Shown here piece after piece: positions 51,523-59,559 of a stretch of 64,000 nucleotides of DNA. This DNA comes from Paraburkholderia silvatlantica (GTDB lineage Bacteria > Pseudomonadota > Gammaproteobacteria > Burkholderiales > Burkholderiaceae): contig NZ_QEOL01000022.1 of assembly GCF_003096715.1 (NCBI RefSeq), positions 102,758-166,757 of the forward strand, in the 5' to 3' direction. The notes under the pieces are model-generated. The model was not told the origin of the DNA, did not search any database, and worked only from the letters and a program-made list of their open reading frames with translations. The position numbers and the translations under genes are program-made. Each line of letters starts with the position of its first letter. The first letter of the stretch is position 1.

Positions 51523-53511
51523 TCAGCGCTCGAGAAATGGCCTCAACTTGTCAGCGTTGCCCGGATCCCTCAGCGTGCGCATCGCCTGGTTCTCGATCTG
51601 GCGGATCCGCTCGCGGGTCACGTTGAATTGCTCGCCAACCTCGCCCAGCGTGCGACCGGCAGTCGTATCGAGCCCGAAACGCATCCGCAGGATCCTGGCC
51701 TCCCGGGGCGAAAGTCCGCCAAGCGCCTCATCGATCGCGGCGCGCATGTTCGCATGAATCGCTGCGTCAGCCGGCGAGCTCGCAGTGACGTCCTCAATCA
51801 TGTCGCCGAGCGTCGCGTCCGCGTCGTCGCCCGCCGGAGTTTCGAGCGACACAGGTTGCCTTGCGGCCCTGAGGAGGCTCCGCACTTTTTCCTCGGACAT
51901 CTCCATACGCCTGGCAAGGACGGCGGGGTGCGCATCCTGTCCCGTCTGTTGCCTGATTTCGCGAGCCATACGGTTCAGCTTGTTGATCATCTCGATTACG
52001 TGTACCGGCAGGCGAATGGTTCGTGCCTGATCGGCGAGCGCGCGCCCCACAGCCTGCCGGACCCACCATGTGGCATACGTCGAGAACTTCCACCCGCGCC
52101 GGTATTCGAACTTGTCCACGGCCTTCATCAGACCGATATTGCCCTCCTGGATGAGATCCAGGAACGGCAAGCCGCGATTGACGTATTTCTTGGCAATCGC
52201 GATAACAAGACGAAGATTCGCTTCGATCATTTCCCGTCTCGCTTGCCGCATTCTCGACTCCGCGGCACCCATTGCGCGGTTGATCTCCTTGAGCCGCCGC
52301 AGCGGCAGCGAAACCCTCGCCTCGATGTCGGCGAGTTTCTGCTGCCCGGCCTGAATGGCAGGCAGATGTCGCTCGAGCGCCGCGCCAAAGTGCCGTGAAC
52401 CCGCAGCCACGCGGCTCGTCCATTGAAGGTCGGTCTCGTGACCGGGGAACGACTCGAGAAACTGCTCGCGCGGCATGCCGCAACGGGCGACGGCGATCTC
52501 GAGAATACTGCGCTCGAGCGCGCGAACCTCCGCAACCTGCTTCTGCACGCCGGTACACAGACGATCAACGGTTCTCGGCGTAAACCGGATCGCCGTCAGT
52601 TCGCGATGCACCTCGGCGCGCATGCGTGCAACGGCTGCGCAATGGCCGTTCCCGGTAGCAGACGCATGCGAAATCTGCTCGAAAAGTGCCCGCACACGGT
52701 CGAAAACCGCGAGACTGTCGTTCATAAGCTGCTGGAGACGCGCCGCGTCCGCTGCCTGCTGATCACCGGTGTCCGGCCCAGCGTCGTCACCGTCCGGCCC
52801 GCCACCACGAGCGGAGGCTTCGGCTTCGCTTTCTTCGGCGCCCGGCGTCATTGCGCATGAGTCCACGCCATCGCTGACGCCAGCGACCAGTTCATCGATA
52901 CGCAGTTCTCCGGCAATGGCGCGATCCACGTCGGCAAGGATGGAGGCCACGACCCAGGGAGATGCGGCGATCGTCTGCATCATGTCCTGCATGCCGCACT
53001 CGATGCGTTTCGCGATCTCGACTTCGCCGGCCCGTGTCAGCAATTCCCTCGCTCCCATCTCCCGCATGTACATCCGGACCGGGTCCGTCGTACGACCGTA
53101 TTCGGAATCGATGGTCGACAGTGTGGCTTCCGCTTCCTCCTCCGCCTGATCGTCGGATGCCACCGCGGACGCGGCGCCGCTCAACAGGAGCGTCGCCGCG
53201 TCTGGCGCCTGCTCGTACACCGCCACGCCCATGTCGCCGAACGTGCGCACAATCGCCTCCATCGCGGCGGTCTGCGCAAAGTCGTCCGCCAGGTGATCGT
53301 GGATGTCCACGTGCGTGAGATAACCGCGCTCACGGCCAAGCACGATCAATGCGCGCATCTGGTGTTGTCGCGCTTCATCCTGCCGAGCGATTGTCTCGAT
53401 GTCTCGCGGTACTTCGACAGTCCTGGGCTTTCCCTTTACGGCGAGGCGGCGGGCCTTTGGCGCAACCGCAATCACGGGCGACGACAGATCGTCGCGAACA
53501 GGACTTGCCAA
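51523..53511 (-). CDS. RpoD-like primary-type sigma factor paralogue
   Basis: A 662-residue sigma-70 protein with all regions of a group 1 factor. Region 1.1-like: residues about 45-95. Region 1.2: DPVRMYMREMGARELLTRAG at about 143. A long acidic non-conserved insert covers 200-400. Region 2: MIEANLRLVIAIAKKYVNRG (428) to YATWWVRQAVGRALADQART. Region 3: LPVHVIEMINKLNRMAREIR. Region 4.2: VTRERIRQIENQAMRTLRD (631-649). The -10 contact Gln486 (Q437 in E. coli) is kept, but the partner Thr440 is Gly489, and in region 4.2 the activator contact Lys593 is Gln642. The length resembles RpoD, but the changes suggest an accessory factor. It is divergent from cspA. Confidence 0.94.
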   Translation of the reverse strand: MASPVRDDLSSPVIAVAPKARRLAVKGKPRTVEVPRDIETIARQDEARQHQMRALIVLGRERGYLTHVDIHDHLADDFAQTAAMEAIVRTFGDMGVAVYEQAPDAATLLLSGAASAVASDDQAEEEAEATLSTIDSEYGRTTDPVRMYMREMGARELLTRAGEVEIAKRIECGMQDMMQTIAASPWVVASILADVDRAIAGELRIDELVAGVSDGVDSCAMTPGAEESEAEASARGGGPDGDDAGPDTGDQQAADAARLQQLMNDSLAVFDRVRALFEQISHASATGNGHCAAVARMRAEVHRELTAIRFTPRTVDRLCTGVQKQVAEVRALERSILEIAVARCGMPREQFLESFPGHETDLQWTSRVAAGSRHFGAALERHLPAIQAGQQKLADIEARVSLPLRRLKEINRAMGAAESRMRQARREMIEANLRLVIAIAKKYVNRGLPFLDLIQEGNIGLMKAVDKFEYRRGWKFSTYATWWVRQAVGRALADQARTIRLPVHVIEMINKLNRMAREIRQQTGQDAHPAVLARRMEMSEEKVRSLLRAARQPVSLETPAGDDADATLGDMIEDVTASSPADAAIHANMRAAIDEALGGLSPREARILRMRFGLDTTAGRTLGEVGEQFNVTRERIRQIENQAMRTLRDPGNADKLRPFLER

Positions 53512-53843
53512 TACGTTCTCCTCGACAGGTTGGCTGACGATCGTCGCAGGCAGGACGGCAGATCAAGTTGACTGTCGGGGTGCGAACGGTATCGTGAATT
53601 GACGCACGGACAAACGAGGCCGGAATGCCTTCGGCGAGACCCGGTGTGCGCAAAACGGGGGGAATCCTAAATAATACCGGACGCAGTTATGCAACGCAAC
53701 GTGCATTACGAATTTCCGCCAGACAAACCAGGCGGCGCAAAGGGCGCAAACGCCACGTGTGCGGGCATTCGGTCCCACATGAGCATTGCGTACAGAACGG
53801 CACTCACGAGGCGTGCCTGGCGGCAGCCTCAAAGGGAAATGTC
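53512..53843. other. Divergent intergenic region between the sigma factor gene and cspA
   Basis: This 332-bp part of the gap has no supported gene on either strand. It should carry the sigma factor promoter, which I could not pinpoint; the cspA promoter is just beyond it. Confidence 0.45.
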
Positions 53844-54015
53844 TTGACTTCGATCACTTTCCCCGGTAGTGTGCTGTACTGAAGTCTTCAAGAAGTGCGA
53901 TTGCTGCTCATCATTGACCGCATCCTGCGGTACTCGTTGTCCTCTCCCCTCCTTGATCTTTTTCCCCGCGCCCATCTGGAGCGCACCTATGTACGTTCAT
54001 GCTCAGGAGAATTCC
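53844..54015 (+). promoter_or_regulatory. cspA promoter and long 5' leader
   Basis: TTGACT (53844-53849) and TAGTGT (53867-53872) are separated by 17 bp. Transcription would start near 53880 and leave a leader of about 135 nt before the cspA ATG (54016), preceded by AGGAGA. Long structured leaders that switch with temperature are typical of cold-shock genes. Confidence 0.5.
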
Positions 54016-54219
54016 ATGGACACCGGTACCGTAAAGTGGTTTAACGACAGCAAGGGTTTTGGATTTATCACGCCCGACGCGGGTGGCGACGATCTGTTCG
54101 CGCATTTCTCGGAAATTCGCGGCGACGGCTTCAAGACGCTCGCAGAAGGCCAGAAGGTCAGCTACGAGACGAAGCGCGGACCCAAGGGCATGCAGGCCTC
54201 CAATATCACCCCGCTGTAA
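54016..54219 (+). CDS. cspA: Cold-shock protein CspA family
   Basis: A 67-residue single cold-shock domain: MDTGTVKWFNDSKGFGFITP with RNP1 (KGFGFI, residues 13-18), then DDLFAHFSEIRGDGFKTLAE with RNP2 (DLFAHF) and QKVSYETKRGPKGMQASNIT. It binds single-stranded RNA and DNA and can melt mRNA structure. The ATG at 54016 has AGGAGA upstream. It is divergent from the sigma factor and about 180 bp upstream of the YRG-family small protein. Confidence 0.97.
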   Translation: MDTGTVKWFNDSKGFGFITPDAGGDDLFAHFSEIRGDGFKTLAEGQKVSYETKRGPKGMQASNITPL

Positions 54220-54396
54220 GCCCTCTGCGCTTGTGCCGCCCGATGGCGGCACCGCCCACGCGCTCTCGAATCGGGATCCATTGGCCATCTCGTGCCACGT
54301 GGCGAACTGCCAGCCGCCCGCCGCGATGCCCTGCGTCTCGCTCGGCCGGTCTCTCCGGGCGAGACGACCGGCCCCAGTATTTTCAAAAAGACAATA

Positions 54397-54621
54397 GTGC
54401 AAAATCCTGTCGCCAGGCACTACCGCGGTTATGCGGTCAGGCCCTCGGCTCACCGTCTTCCCGACGGTTGTTTTTCTTCGAACCTTACCCTTACCCGCCC
54501 GGGCGATCGCGAAGAACGTTCGCGTTACGAGTTTTATACGCTCGGCTATTTCTCGACCGAACTGGAAGCCCTCGGCTTTTCGGATCATTGGGGACGCGAC
54601 TGGATCGACACCCGGGGCTAG
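54397..54621 (+). CDS. Small YRG/WxRxWxDxR family protein
   Basis: A 74-residue protein: VQNPVARHYRGYAVRPSAHR, then FSSNLTLTRPGDREERS, YEFYTLGYFSTELEALGFSD and the C-terminal HWGRDWIDTRG. No ATG fits, so the start is probably the GTG at 54397. It is a paralogue of the protein at 50308-50523. Position just after cspA suggests common control. Function unknown; the strand-strand-helix plan could be nucleic-acid binding, but that is a guess. Confidence 0.65.
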   Translation: MQNPVARHYRGYAVRPSAHRLPDGCFSSNLTLTRPGDREERSRYEFYTLGYFSTELEALGFSDHWGRDWIDTRG

Positions 54622-54728
54622 TTCGGTTTCGGCAACTCACCGTGCGAGTTCGGGCACAATCCCGCTCCCCCCAACCGACAGGACACAACCAGCGTGTTAC
54701 GATGAGCCAGTTCCGAAGGAGGCACATT

Positions 54729-54974
54729 GTGCAAAAACCAGTCATAAGTCCCGAGGAATTTGTCGATGAGATCAACCGGCGCCTCCCGGAGCACGATTGT
54801 TATAGCGCAGGCCTGCGCATATTTCTCGTACCGCGTAACGGCCGGGGGGAGGATGCTATCGGTATCGACTGGGAGCCCCGCACGGCGCGCAATGGTGTCA
54901 TCGCGATAAGCGAGACTCACCGTGAGGTATCTGCGGAATTTGTCGTGAGCAAATATCTGGGGCGGCGCCACTGA
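54729..54974 (+). CDS. Small protein of unknown function
   Basis: An 81-residue protein: VQKPVISPEEFVDEINRRLP, DCYSAGLRIFLVPRNGRGED, AIGIDWEPRTARNGVIAISE and a tail VVSKYLGRRH. AAGGAGG (54716-54722) stands six bases before the GTG at 54729, strong evidence for that start; the in-frame ATG at 54702 has no such site. It follows the YRG-family gene by about 110 bp on the same strand. Family not recognised. Confidence 0.7.
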   Translation: MQKPVISPEEFVDEINRRLPEHDCYSAGLRIFLVPRNGRGEDAIGIDWEPRTARNGVIAISETHREVSAEFVVSKYLGRRH

Positions 54975-55117
54975 TCCGCCGGAAATGCGGCCATCCCCGA
55001 CCAGCCGGTTGTCTTCGATTTGCCAATGCCCGGCACGCTATCCGATGTGCCCGACGTCGGCACGCCGGAGCCTGAGCCGGACCAGACTCCCCGTGAGTGA
55101 ACTCCATGCCGCGATAA

Positions 55118-56953
55118 TCAGGCGCACACTCCCGCGGCACGCCTCTCGTGACGAAGCAGCACATCGCGATAGATGCCGGCGCGGTGCGCTAGCTCCCCGG
55201 GTGTGCCATCGTCCACCAGCCTGCCATGCTGGATAACAACGATGCGATCGAAGCTTTGCAGCGTCGAGAGACGATGAGCGATTGCAACGACCGTACGTCC
55301 CTTCATGAGCTTGTCCAGCGCCGCCTGGACCACTGCTTCTGTCGCGCTGTCGAGCGCCGAGGTCGCCTCGTCGAGCAACAGGATCGGCGCGTCTTTCAGG
55401 AAGGCGCGGGCAATCGCAATACGCTGCCGTTGCCCGCCGGAGAGGCGCGCGCCGCGGTCGCCCACTGCCGCGTGCAAACCGTCCGGCAACGCGAGGATCA
55501 GTTCGAGGCAGCCTGCATGCTCGCAGGCCCGCAGCACTTCCTTTTCCGTCGCCTCGGGCCGCCCGTAGCGCAGGTTATCCAGCAGCGAGCGGTTAAACAG
55601 TGAGATATCCTGCGGCACGAAACTCACGGCGTCGTGCAGGCTCTTCAGGCTCACGTCCGATAAGCGCTGTCCAGAAATGCACACCGCACCCGCCCCTGCT
55701 GGCGGATCAAACCAGCGAAGCAGTAGTGCAAGCACGGTGCTCTTTCCCGCACCGGAAGGTCCAACCAGACCCACGCGTTGTCCAGCGTCGATATGAAGGC
55801 TGAAGTGATCCAGCACACGGCGTCTGCCGGGGTAGGAGAACGAAATGTTCTCGAAATCGATATTCGCGTCGCGGACGTCCAGGTTCGGCAAACCCAGCCT
55901 TTGCTCCATCTCACGCGGCACGAGCAGGAATTGCGCAGCTTCGGCGAGCCGCGCTACATGCTGGGTCATATCCACCAGCGCCACGGCAAGATCGCGCGTG
56001 CCATGCAGAATGGCGAATCCGAGCGAACTCACCAGCACGACGTCGCCAGTAGTAGCCCGCTCCTCGTTCCAGAGCCAGACAACCCAGCCCAGCAGCAAGC
56101 TCGACAGCACGACCGTCAAGACGGCATGCACGAGCCTGAGCTTTTCGAGGTGACGCAATGAGGACTGGCGCGAGCTGACTTCGTTGTCGAGACAGTTGCC
56201 GAACCGCAGGCATTCGCGCGCCGTTGCATCGAAGGCTTTGATGGTCGACATGTTTCCCAGCAGATCGACCAGTTCCCCATCCACGAACGCGGCCCGCGTG
56301 GCAAAACGCAAATGGCGCTCACTGCCCTTCCTCGCAAGCCAGAAAAGAAACACCGTCATGAAAGTGGAAATGACGACGAGCGCGAACGCCATCCCCACGT
56401 TCACCCAGCCGATGAGCGCAACGGCTCCCACCACCGTTAGAAACGTTGGAATGGCGCTCCACGCCGACGTATTTTCAATCGTGAAAAGCGCATTGGCAGT
56501 CGCCGCAATCCGGCTTGCCAGCGTGCCCGGCTGCGCATTCGAAAAGTAAGCGGGCGAGTGCCCGGTGAGATATCCAAAGAGTTCGCGCCGCACATCGCCC
56601 GTTACGGCAACGAAGGTTCGCACCCCGGCAAGACCTGCGAGACGCCAGAAAAGATTATCGGCGAACAGAAGCGCGACGATGACGAGAAAGGCGTCCACCA
56701 CGCGAGCGGGATGCGCGTGGCCCGCGGGTAATGCATCGACAAGATTCCTGATCGCAAACTGCGCCCCGAGCGCACAGCCCACGGCCGCCGTTATGCTCGC
56801 GAGGACCATCGCGTGGCCATACGGATGTGCCGCAACGTAACGCCAGAGCAGGCGCACCGGGTGGTTCGCGTACTGGATGAGCGCCTTCGCGCGCCGCCCG
56901 CGGGTATCGGGCTGGCGGCTGCCGTCTGCCATGCCTGCGTCTGTCGTGACCAT
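55118..56953 (-). CDS. ABC transporter with fused membrane and ATPase domains (exporter type)
   Basis: A 611-residue half-transporter that would act as a dimer. An N-terminal domain with about six spans (MVLASITAAVGCALGAQFAI to VVLSSLLLGWVVWLW) precedes the ATPase from about residue 360: Walker A VGPSGAGKSTVLALLLRWF, signature LSGGQRQRIAIARAFLKDAP, Walker B ILLLDEATSALD and the switch VAIAHRLSTL. It looks like a lipid or drug exporter of the MsbA branch. I used MVTTDAG at 56953; an in-frame ATG 46 codons earlier has no support. It converges with the small genes of the expression module and is not obviously part of it. Confidence 0.93.
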   Translation of the reverse strand: MVTTDAGMADGSRQPDTRGRRAKALIQYANHPVRLLWRYVAAHPYGHAMVLASITAAVGCALGAQFAIRNLVDALPAGHAHPARVVDAFLVIVALLFADNLFWRLAGLAGVRTFVAVTGDVRRELFGYLTGHSPAYFSNAQPGTLASRIAATANALFTIENTSAWSAIPTFLTVVGAVALIGWVNVGMAFALVVISTFMTVFLFWLARKGSERHLRFATRAAFVDGELVDLLGNMSTIKAFDATARECLRFGNCLDNEVSSRQSSLRHLEKLRLVHAVLTVVLSSLLLGWVVWLWNEERATTGDVVLVSSLGFAILHGTRDLAVALVDMTQHVARLAEAAQFLLVPREMEQRLGLPNLDVRDANIDFENISFSYPGRRRVLDHFSLHIDAGQRVGLVGPSGAGKSTVLALLLRWFDPPAGAGAVCISGQRLSDVSLKSLHDAVSFVPQDISLFNRSLLDNLRYGRPEATEKEVLRACEHAGCLELILALPDGLHAAVGDRGARLSGGQRQRIAIARAFLKDAPILLLDEATSALDSATEAVVQAALDKLMKGRTVVAIAHRLSTLQSFDRIVVIQHGRLVDDGTPGELAHRAGIYRDVLLRHERRAAGVCA

Positions 56954-57502
56954 CGGAGCGCCCCCGTTTGCCGCCGTCCCGAAGCGCCGCACAGATCGTT
57001 CCCGCTGCGCCCCAACCTGGAACGCAGATCTGCCGGCTCGTCGACCATCTTTAAGGAATACCTGAAGTGGGGATATCCGCACTGGTTCCATTTCGTGACT
57101 GGTTCGCTGGAACCCATGACCGCCGTTCTGCTGACCCGAGCACGGAAGCGGCTGTGGGCTCGGCGCTCGGCTGCACCTCGATGCTGGCTGCGCTGGCCGA
57201 ACCCGTCGTGCCGATGTGCTCGCCCGCGCACGCTGGCGGGCGCGAGCTTGCGCGCGGCGCTCTGGTGCAAGTGGGCGCCGACCGCTTCACGCGTCTTTTT
57301 ACGCGAAACGCATTCCTTTCGTGCCGCGTGACCGACATCAAGCAGAGCCGCCTGGCGGCATTCCGGCAGCGGTTGCGGGCGAAAGCGTCGCCGGATTGAG
57401 CGCTTGCGTTCGGCGGCATACCCAGGGGGTTTCCCGCCGCTTGAATGTCATCAGACGCGTAGTACGATGAGATCATCGAAAAACAGAATTAGAGGTCCCT
57501 CC
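56954..57502. other. Divergent intergenic region between the exporter and the Q/Y/P-rich protein
   Basis: In this 549-bp stretch overlapping ORFs on both strands (for example a 110-codon plus-strand frame 57067-57399 and its antisense) are equally plausible and show no family sequence. I call none of them. Confidence 0.4.
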
Positions 57503-58471
57503 ATGGACACGACCGCAAGGCACGCGACGGGCATCGCATTGCTTGCAGTGGGCTGTGCAATATCGGCAGCGTCCCACGCCTATAGCAAGGAAGAAGACGC
57601 TGCGGCGCAGGACCGCGAAGTCCAGGCGGCCTATGACCGGGGCTACAAGGCAGCCAGGGAGGAGATGGCGCAGGCGGCGGCTCCTGCTGCAGCGCCCGCG
57701 AAGAAGACCGCCAGCGCGGCTGCGCAGAAACCTGTCCTCGACATCAAGCACACGTATAGCGACGCGGGCGAGGTCTCGACGGTCATGACCGTGCCAGTCG
57801 TGGTCAAGCCGCTCGGGGATGGACAAGGTCCGCAAAGCGGACAAAGCGCGGGAGAGACGCAAGAGGTGCAAGACGTCCAGGACTCCACCGCCGCGGCGCC
57901 GGCCGCAGCGGCGGCTCCCGATCAGACGAACGCACGCGCCACCGTTGCGCACGCCGCCAACGCTGCGCCGGCTGCGGCCACCCGGCAACCGCAGCCGCAG
58001 TCGCAGTCGCAGTCGCAAGCCTACGCGCAGGCGGGTGGGAACCGTCGCTCCGTTGCGGCAACGCCGCCCGCGCAGGACGACGTCGCGCCGCCGGAGTCGC
58101 TTGCGAGCAACGAAGCCGTCGACGAACCGGAGCCGCCGCGCTCCGCGCAGATCTACTCGACGCAGGGCCAAGGTTACGCCCAACCCTACTACCAACCGGC
58201 GCAGCCACGGGTCCAGCAATACGCGCCGCCGCCCCAGCCGTATGGCTATGCCCAGCAGCCGGCATATGCGCAGCAGCCCACCTATGCGCAGCAGCAGCCG
58301 GTGTATGCGCAGCAATACGCCCAGCAGCAATATCCGCAGCAGCAGCCCATGTACGCACAGCCCCGGCCCGCTTACTACCCGCCGCCCGCACCGTGGGGCG
58401 CGCAGTACCAGCAACCGCCGGCGCGCTGGGTGTACTGGTCGCCGCAGTACGGGCGCTGGATGTATTACTGA
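57503..58471 (+). CDS. Secreted low-complexity protein with a Gln/Tyr/Pro-rich tail
   Basis: A 322-residue protein with a signal peptide (TGIALLAVGCAISAASHAYS). The mature N-terminal part is helical and charged (AAAQDREVQAAYDRGYKAAR), then an alanine-rich linker, a QPQPQSQSQSQ run, and a C-terminal third made of PYYQPAQP, YAQQPAYAQQPTYAQQ and YPQQQPMYAQ type repeats ending WVYWSPQYGRWMYY. The tail is prion-like in composition, which can drive self-assembly; the function is unknown. AGAGG precedes the ATG at 57503. The coding DNA of the tail is repetitive, so indel mutation is likely. Confidence 0.75.
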   Translation: MDTTARHATGIALLAVGCAISAASHAYSKEEDAAAQDREVQAAYDRGYKAAREEMAQAAAPAAAPAKKTASAAAQKPVLDIKHTYSDAGEVSTVMTVPVVVKPLGDGQGPQSGQSAGETQEVQDVQDSTAAAPAAAAAPDQTNARATVAHAANAAPAAATRQPQPQSQSQSQAYAQAGGNRRSVAATPPAQDDVAPPESLASNEAVDEPEPPRSAQIYSTQGQGYAQPYYQPAQPRVQQYAPPPQPYGYAQQPAYAQQPTYAQQQPVYAQQYAQQQYPQQQPMYAQPRPAYYPPPAPWGAQYQQPPARWVYWSPQYGRWMYY

Positions 58472-58478
58472 GCGCCGC

Positions 58479-58675
58479 TTACCAGCGCGCGTCGTTCGTC
58501 TGGCAGGCGAGCAGGCAACCCAGGGCGGGGATGGCACCGACCGGGCCGATGCCGAAACCCAAGCAATATTTTCCGCGGCCGTCGCGCAGCCCTGCAGCGT
58601 CAGCGTCGAGCTGAGCTGCACGGGGAGCAGGAGCCGACCCAGGATGCGCGAACAGGTTGGGCGTCGTTGTGACAT
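58479..58675 (-). pseudogene. Probable frameshifted small lipoprotein gene
   Basis: From ATG 58675 (minus) the frame gives a lipoprotein signal peptide, ILGRLLLPVQLSSTLTLQGC, then ATAA, after which it becomes nonsense. In the next frame the sequence continues protein-like as GKYCLGFGIGPVGAIPALGC then LLACQTNDARW and stops at 58479. A single missing base in GCGGAAAA would join both parts into one lipoprotein of about 65 residues. The gene is convergent with the Q/Y/P-rich protein. Could instead be a sequencing error, or a coincidence of two unrelated frames. Confidence 0.5.
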
Positions 58676-58829
58676 GGGGCGTGGGTCCGGGGAGGATCTT
58701 TATGCGGTCGACGAGGTTGTCAGCTTACTGACTCGCCTCACTCGCATTCCCGGGAGCAACGTGTCACCGCGGCAATGCCTTACGAATTACCTCGCGGCGG
58801 CAAGGTAGCGGGTGGCGGGCAGAGGTTCG

Positions 58830-59357
58830 CTAGAACCCATGCCGGGCGCTGATCGCCGCACCAGTGTCATGCGAGCGCGCCAACGGAAGATGCGCATCGG
58901 CAGAGAAATCCCAGTCGCCGACCGTGACGAGCGGCGGCGTTTGCGGGTGGAGCGCCTGGTTGGGAATCCCATTGCTGTCGACCTGGGCTCCCGGCGTGCG
59001 CGCCCCGTTGCCTGCCGCATCGACTGCGCCGTCGGTTCCGTCCGGAGTGCCAGGCGTCGCAGCGGTGGTTTTCGCCAGATGCGCGCCGTACTGCCTTTCA
59101 AACGGCGACGGGTATTCGTAGCGTTGCGCGATTGCGGGCAAAGAGACTGAAGGAGCCGCCGGCGCAGGTGCGGCCGCAACGGCGTGTTTCGTGGCGTGAC
59201 CCTTCGCGTCCTTCTGGAGGTGCTGTTGGACGTGCTGTTGGACGTGCTTCTGGACCGGCTTCTGGGTGTGCGCCGCCCTGGCGGGTTCGGCCGCCGAGAC
59301 GCTGGCAAGCGCCAGAAGAAAGACACCCAAAAGCCATCCCTGGATCGGATGCTTCAT
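58830..59357 (-). CDS. Secreted protein with a His/Gln/Lys-rich repeat segment
   Basis: A 175-residue protein with a signal peptide (GWLLGVFLLALASVSAAEPA). The mature N terminus carries KPVQKHVQQHVQQHLQKD, short repeats of H-V/L-Q-Q that could bind metal or nucleic acid, followed by an alanine-proline linker and a C-terminal part with YEYPSPFERQYGAHL and VTVGDWDFSADAHLP. Family not recognised. It is about 200 bp downstream of the porin gene on the same strand. Confidence 0.75.
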   Translation of the reverse strand: MKHPIQGWLLGVFLLALASVSAAEPARAAHTQKPVQKHVQQHVQQHLQKDAKGHATKHAVAAAPAPAAPSVSLPAIAQRYEYPSPFERQYGAHLAKTTAATPGTPDGTDGAVDAAGNGARTPGAQVDSNGIPNQALHPQTPPLVTVGDWDFSADAHLPLARSHDTGAAISARHGF

Positions 59358-59559
59358 GGAACGAAATCTGCGTTTGGAAACTGGTGCCGCATCGAATAGC
59401 TGCGCAGCACTCGACTCTGGAGTCTAGATCAATCACAAGTCCGACCAATCGGGGTCTTCCCTCGCCTTTCGCTCGCATCTTCACGCGGACGACGCAGCGC
59501 TTCGACATACTGCACGCTCCTGCCGCCGCCAATCCAGCGGCGGGAGCGGCATTCTCCAG

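Noticed and set aside
57067..57399. 110-codon plus-strand ORF between the exporter and the Q/Y/P-rich gene
   Set aside because: An equally long frame lies antisense; no family sequence or ribosome site decides between them.
58240..58350. Short regular repeats that could suggest a CRISPR-like array
   Set aside because: They are in-frame codons for YAQQ and QQP repeats of a secreted protein, with no spacers.
57473..58675. 400-codon minus-strand frame across the Q/Y/P-rich gene
   Set aside because: Mostly Arg/Leu shadow of repetitive CAG/TAC codons; only its first 35 codons are of interest, as the frameshifted lipoprotein signal peptide.
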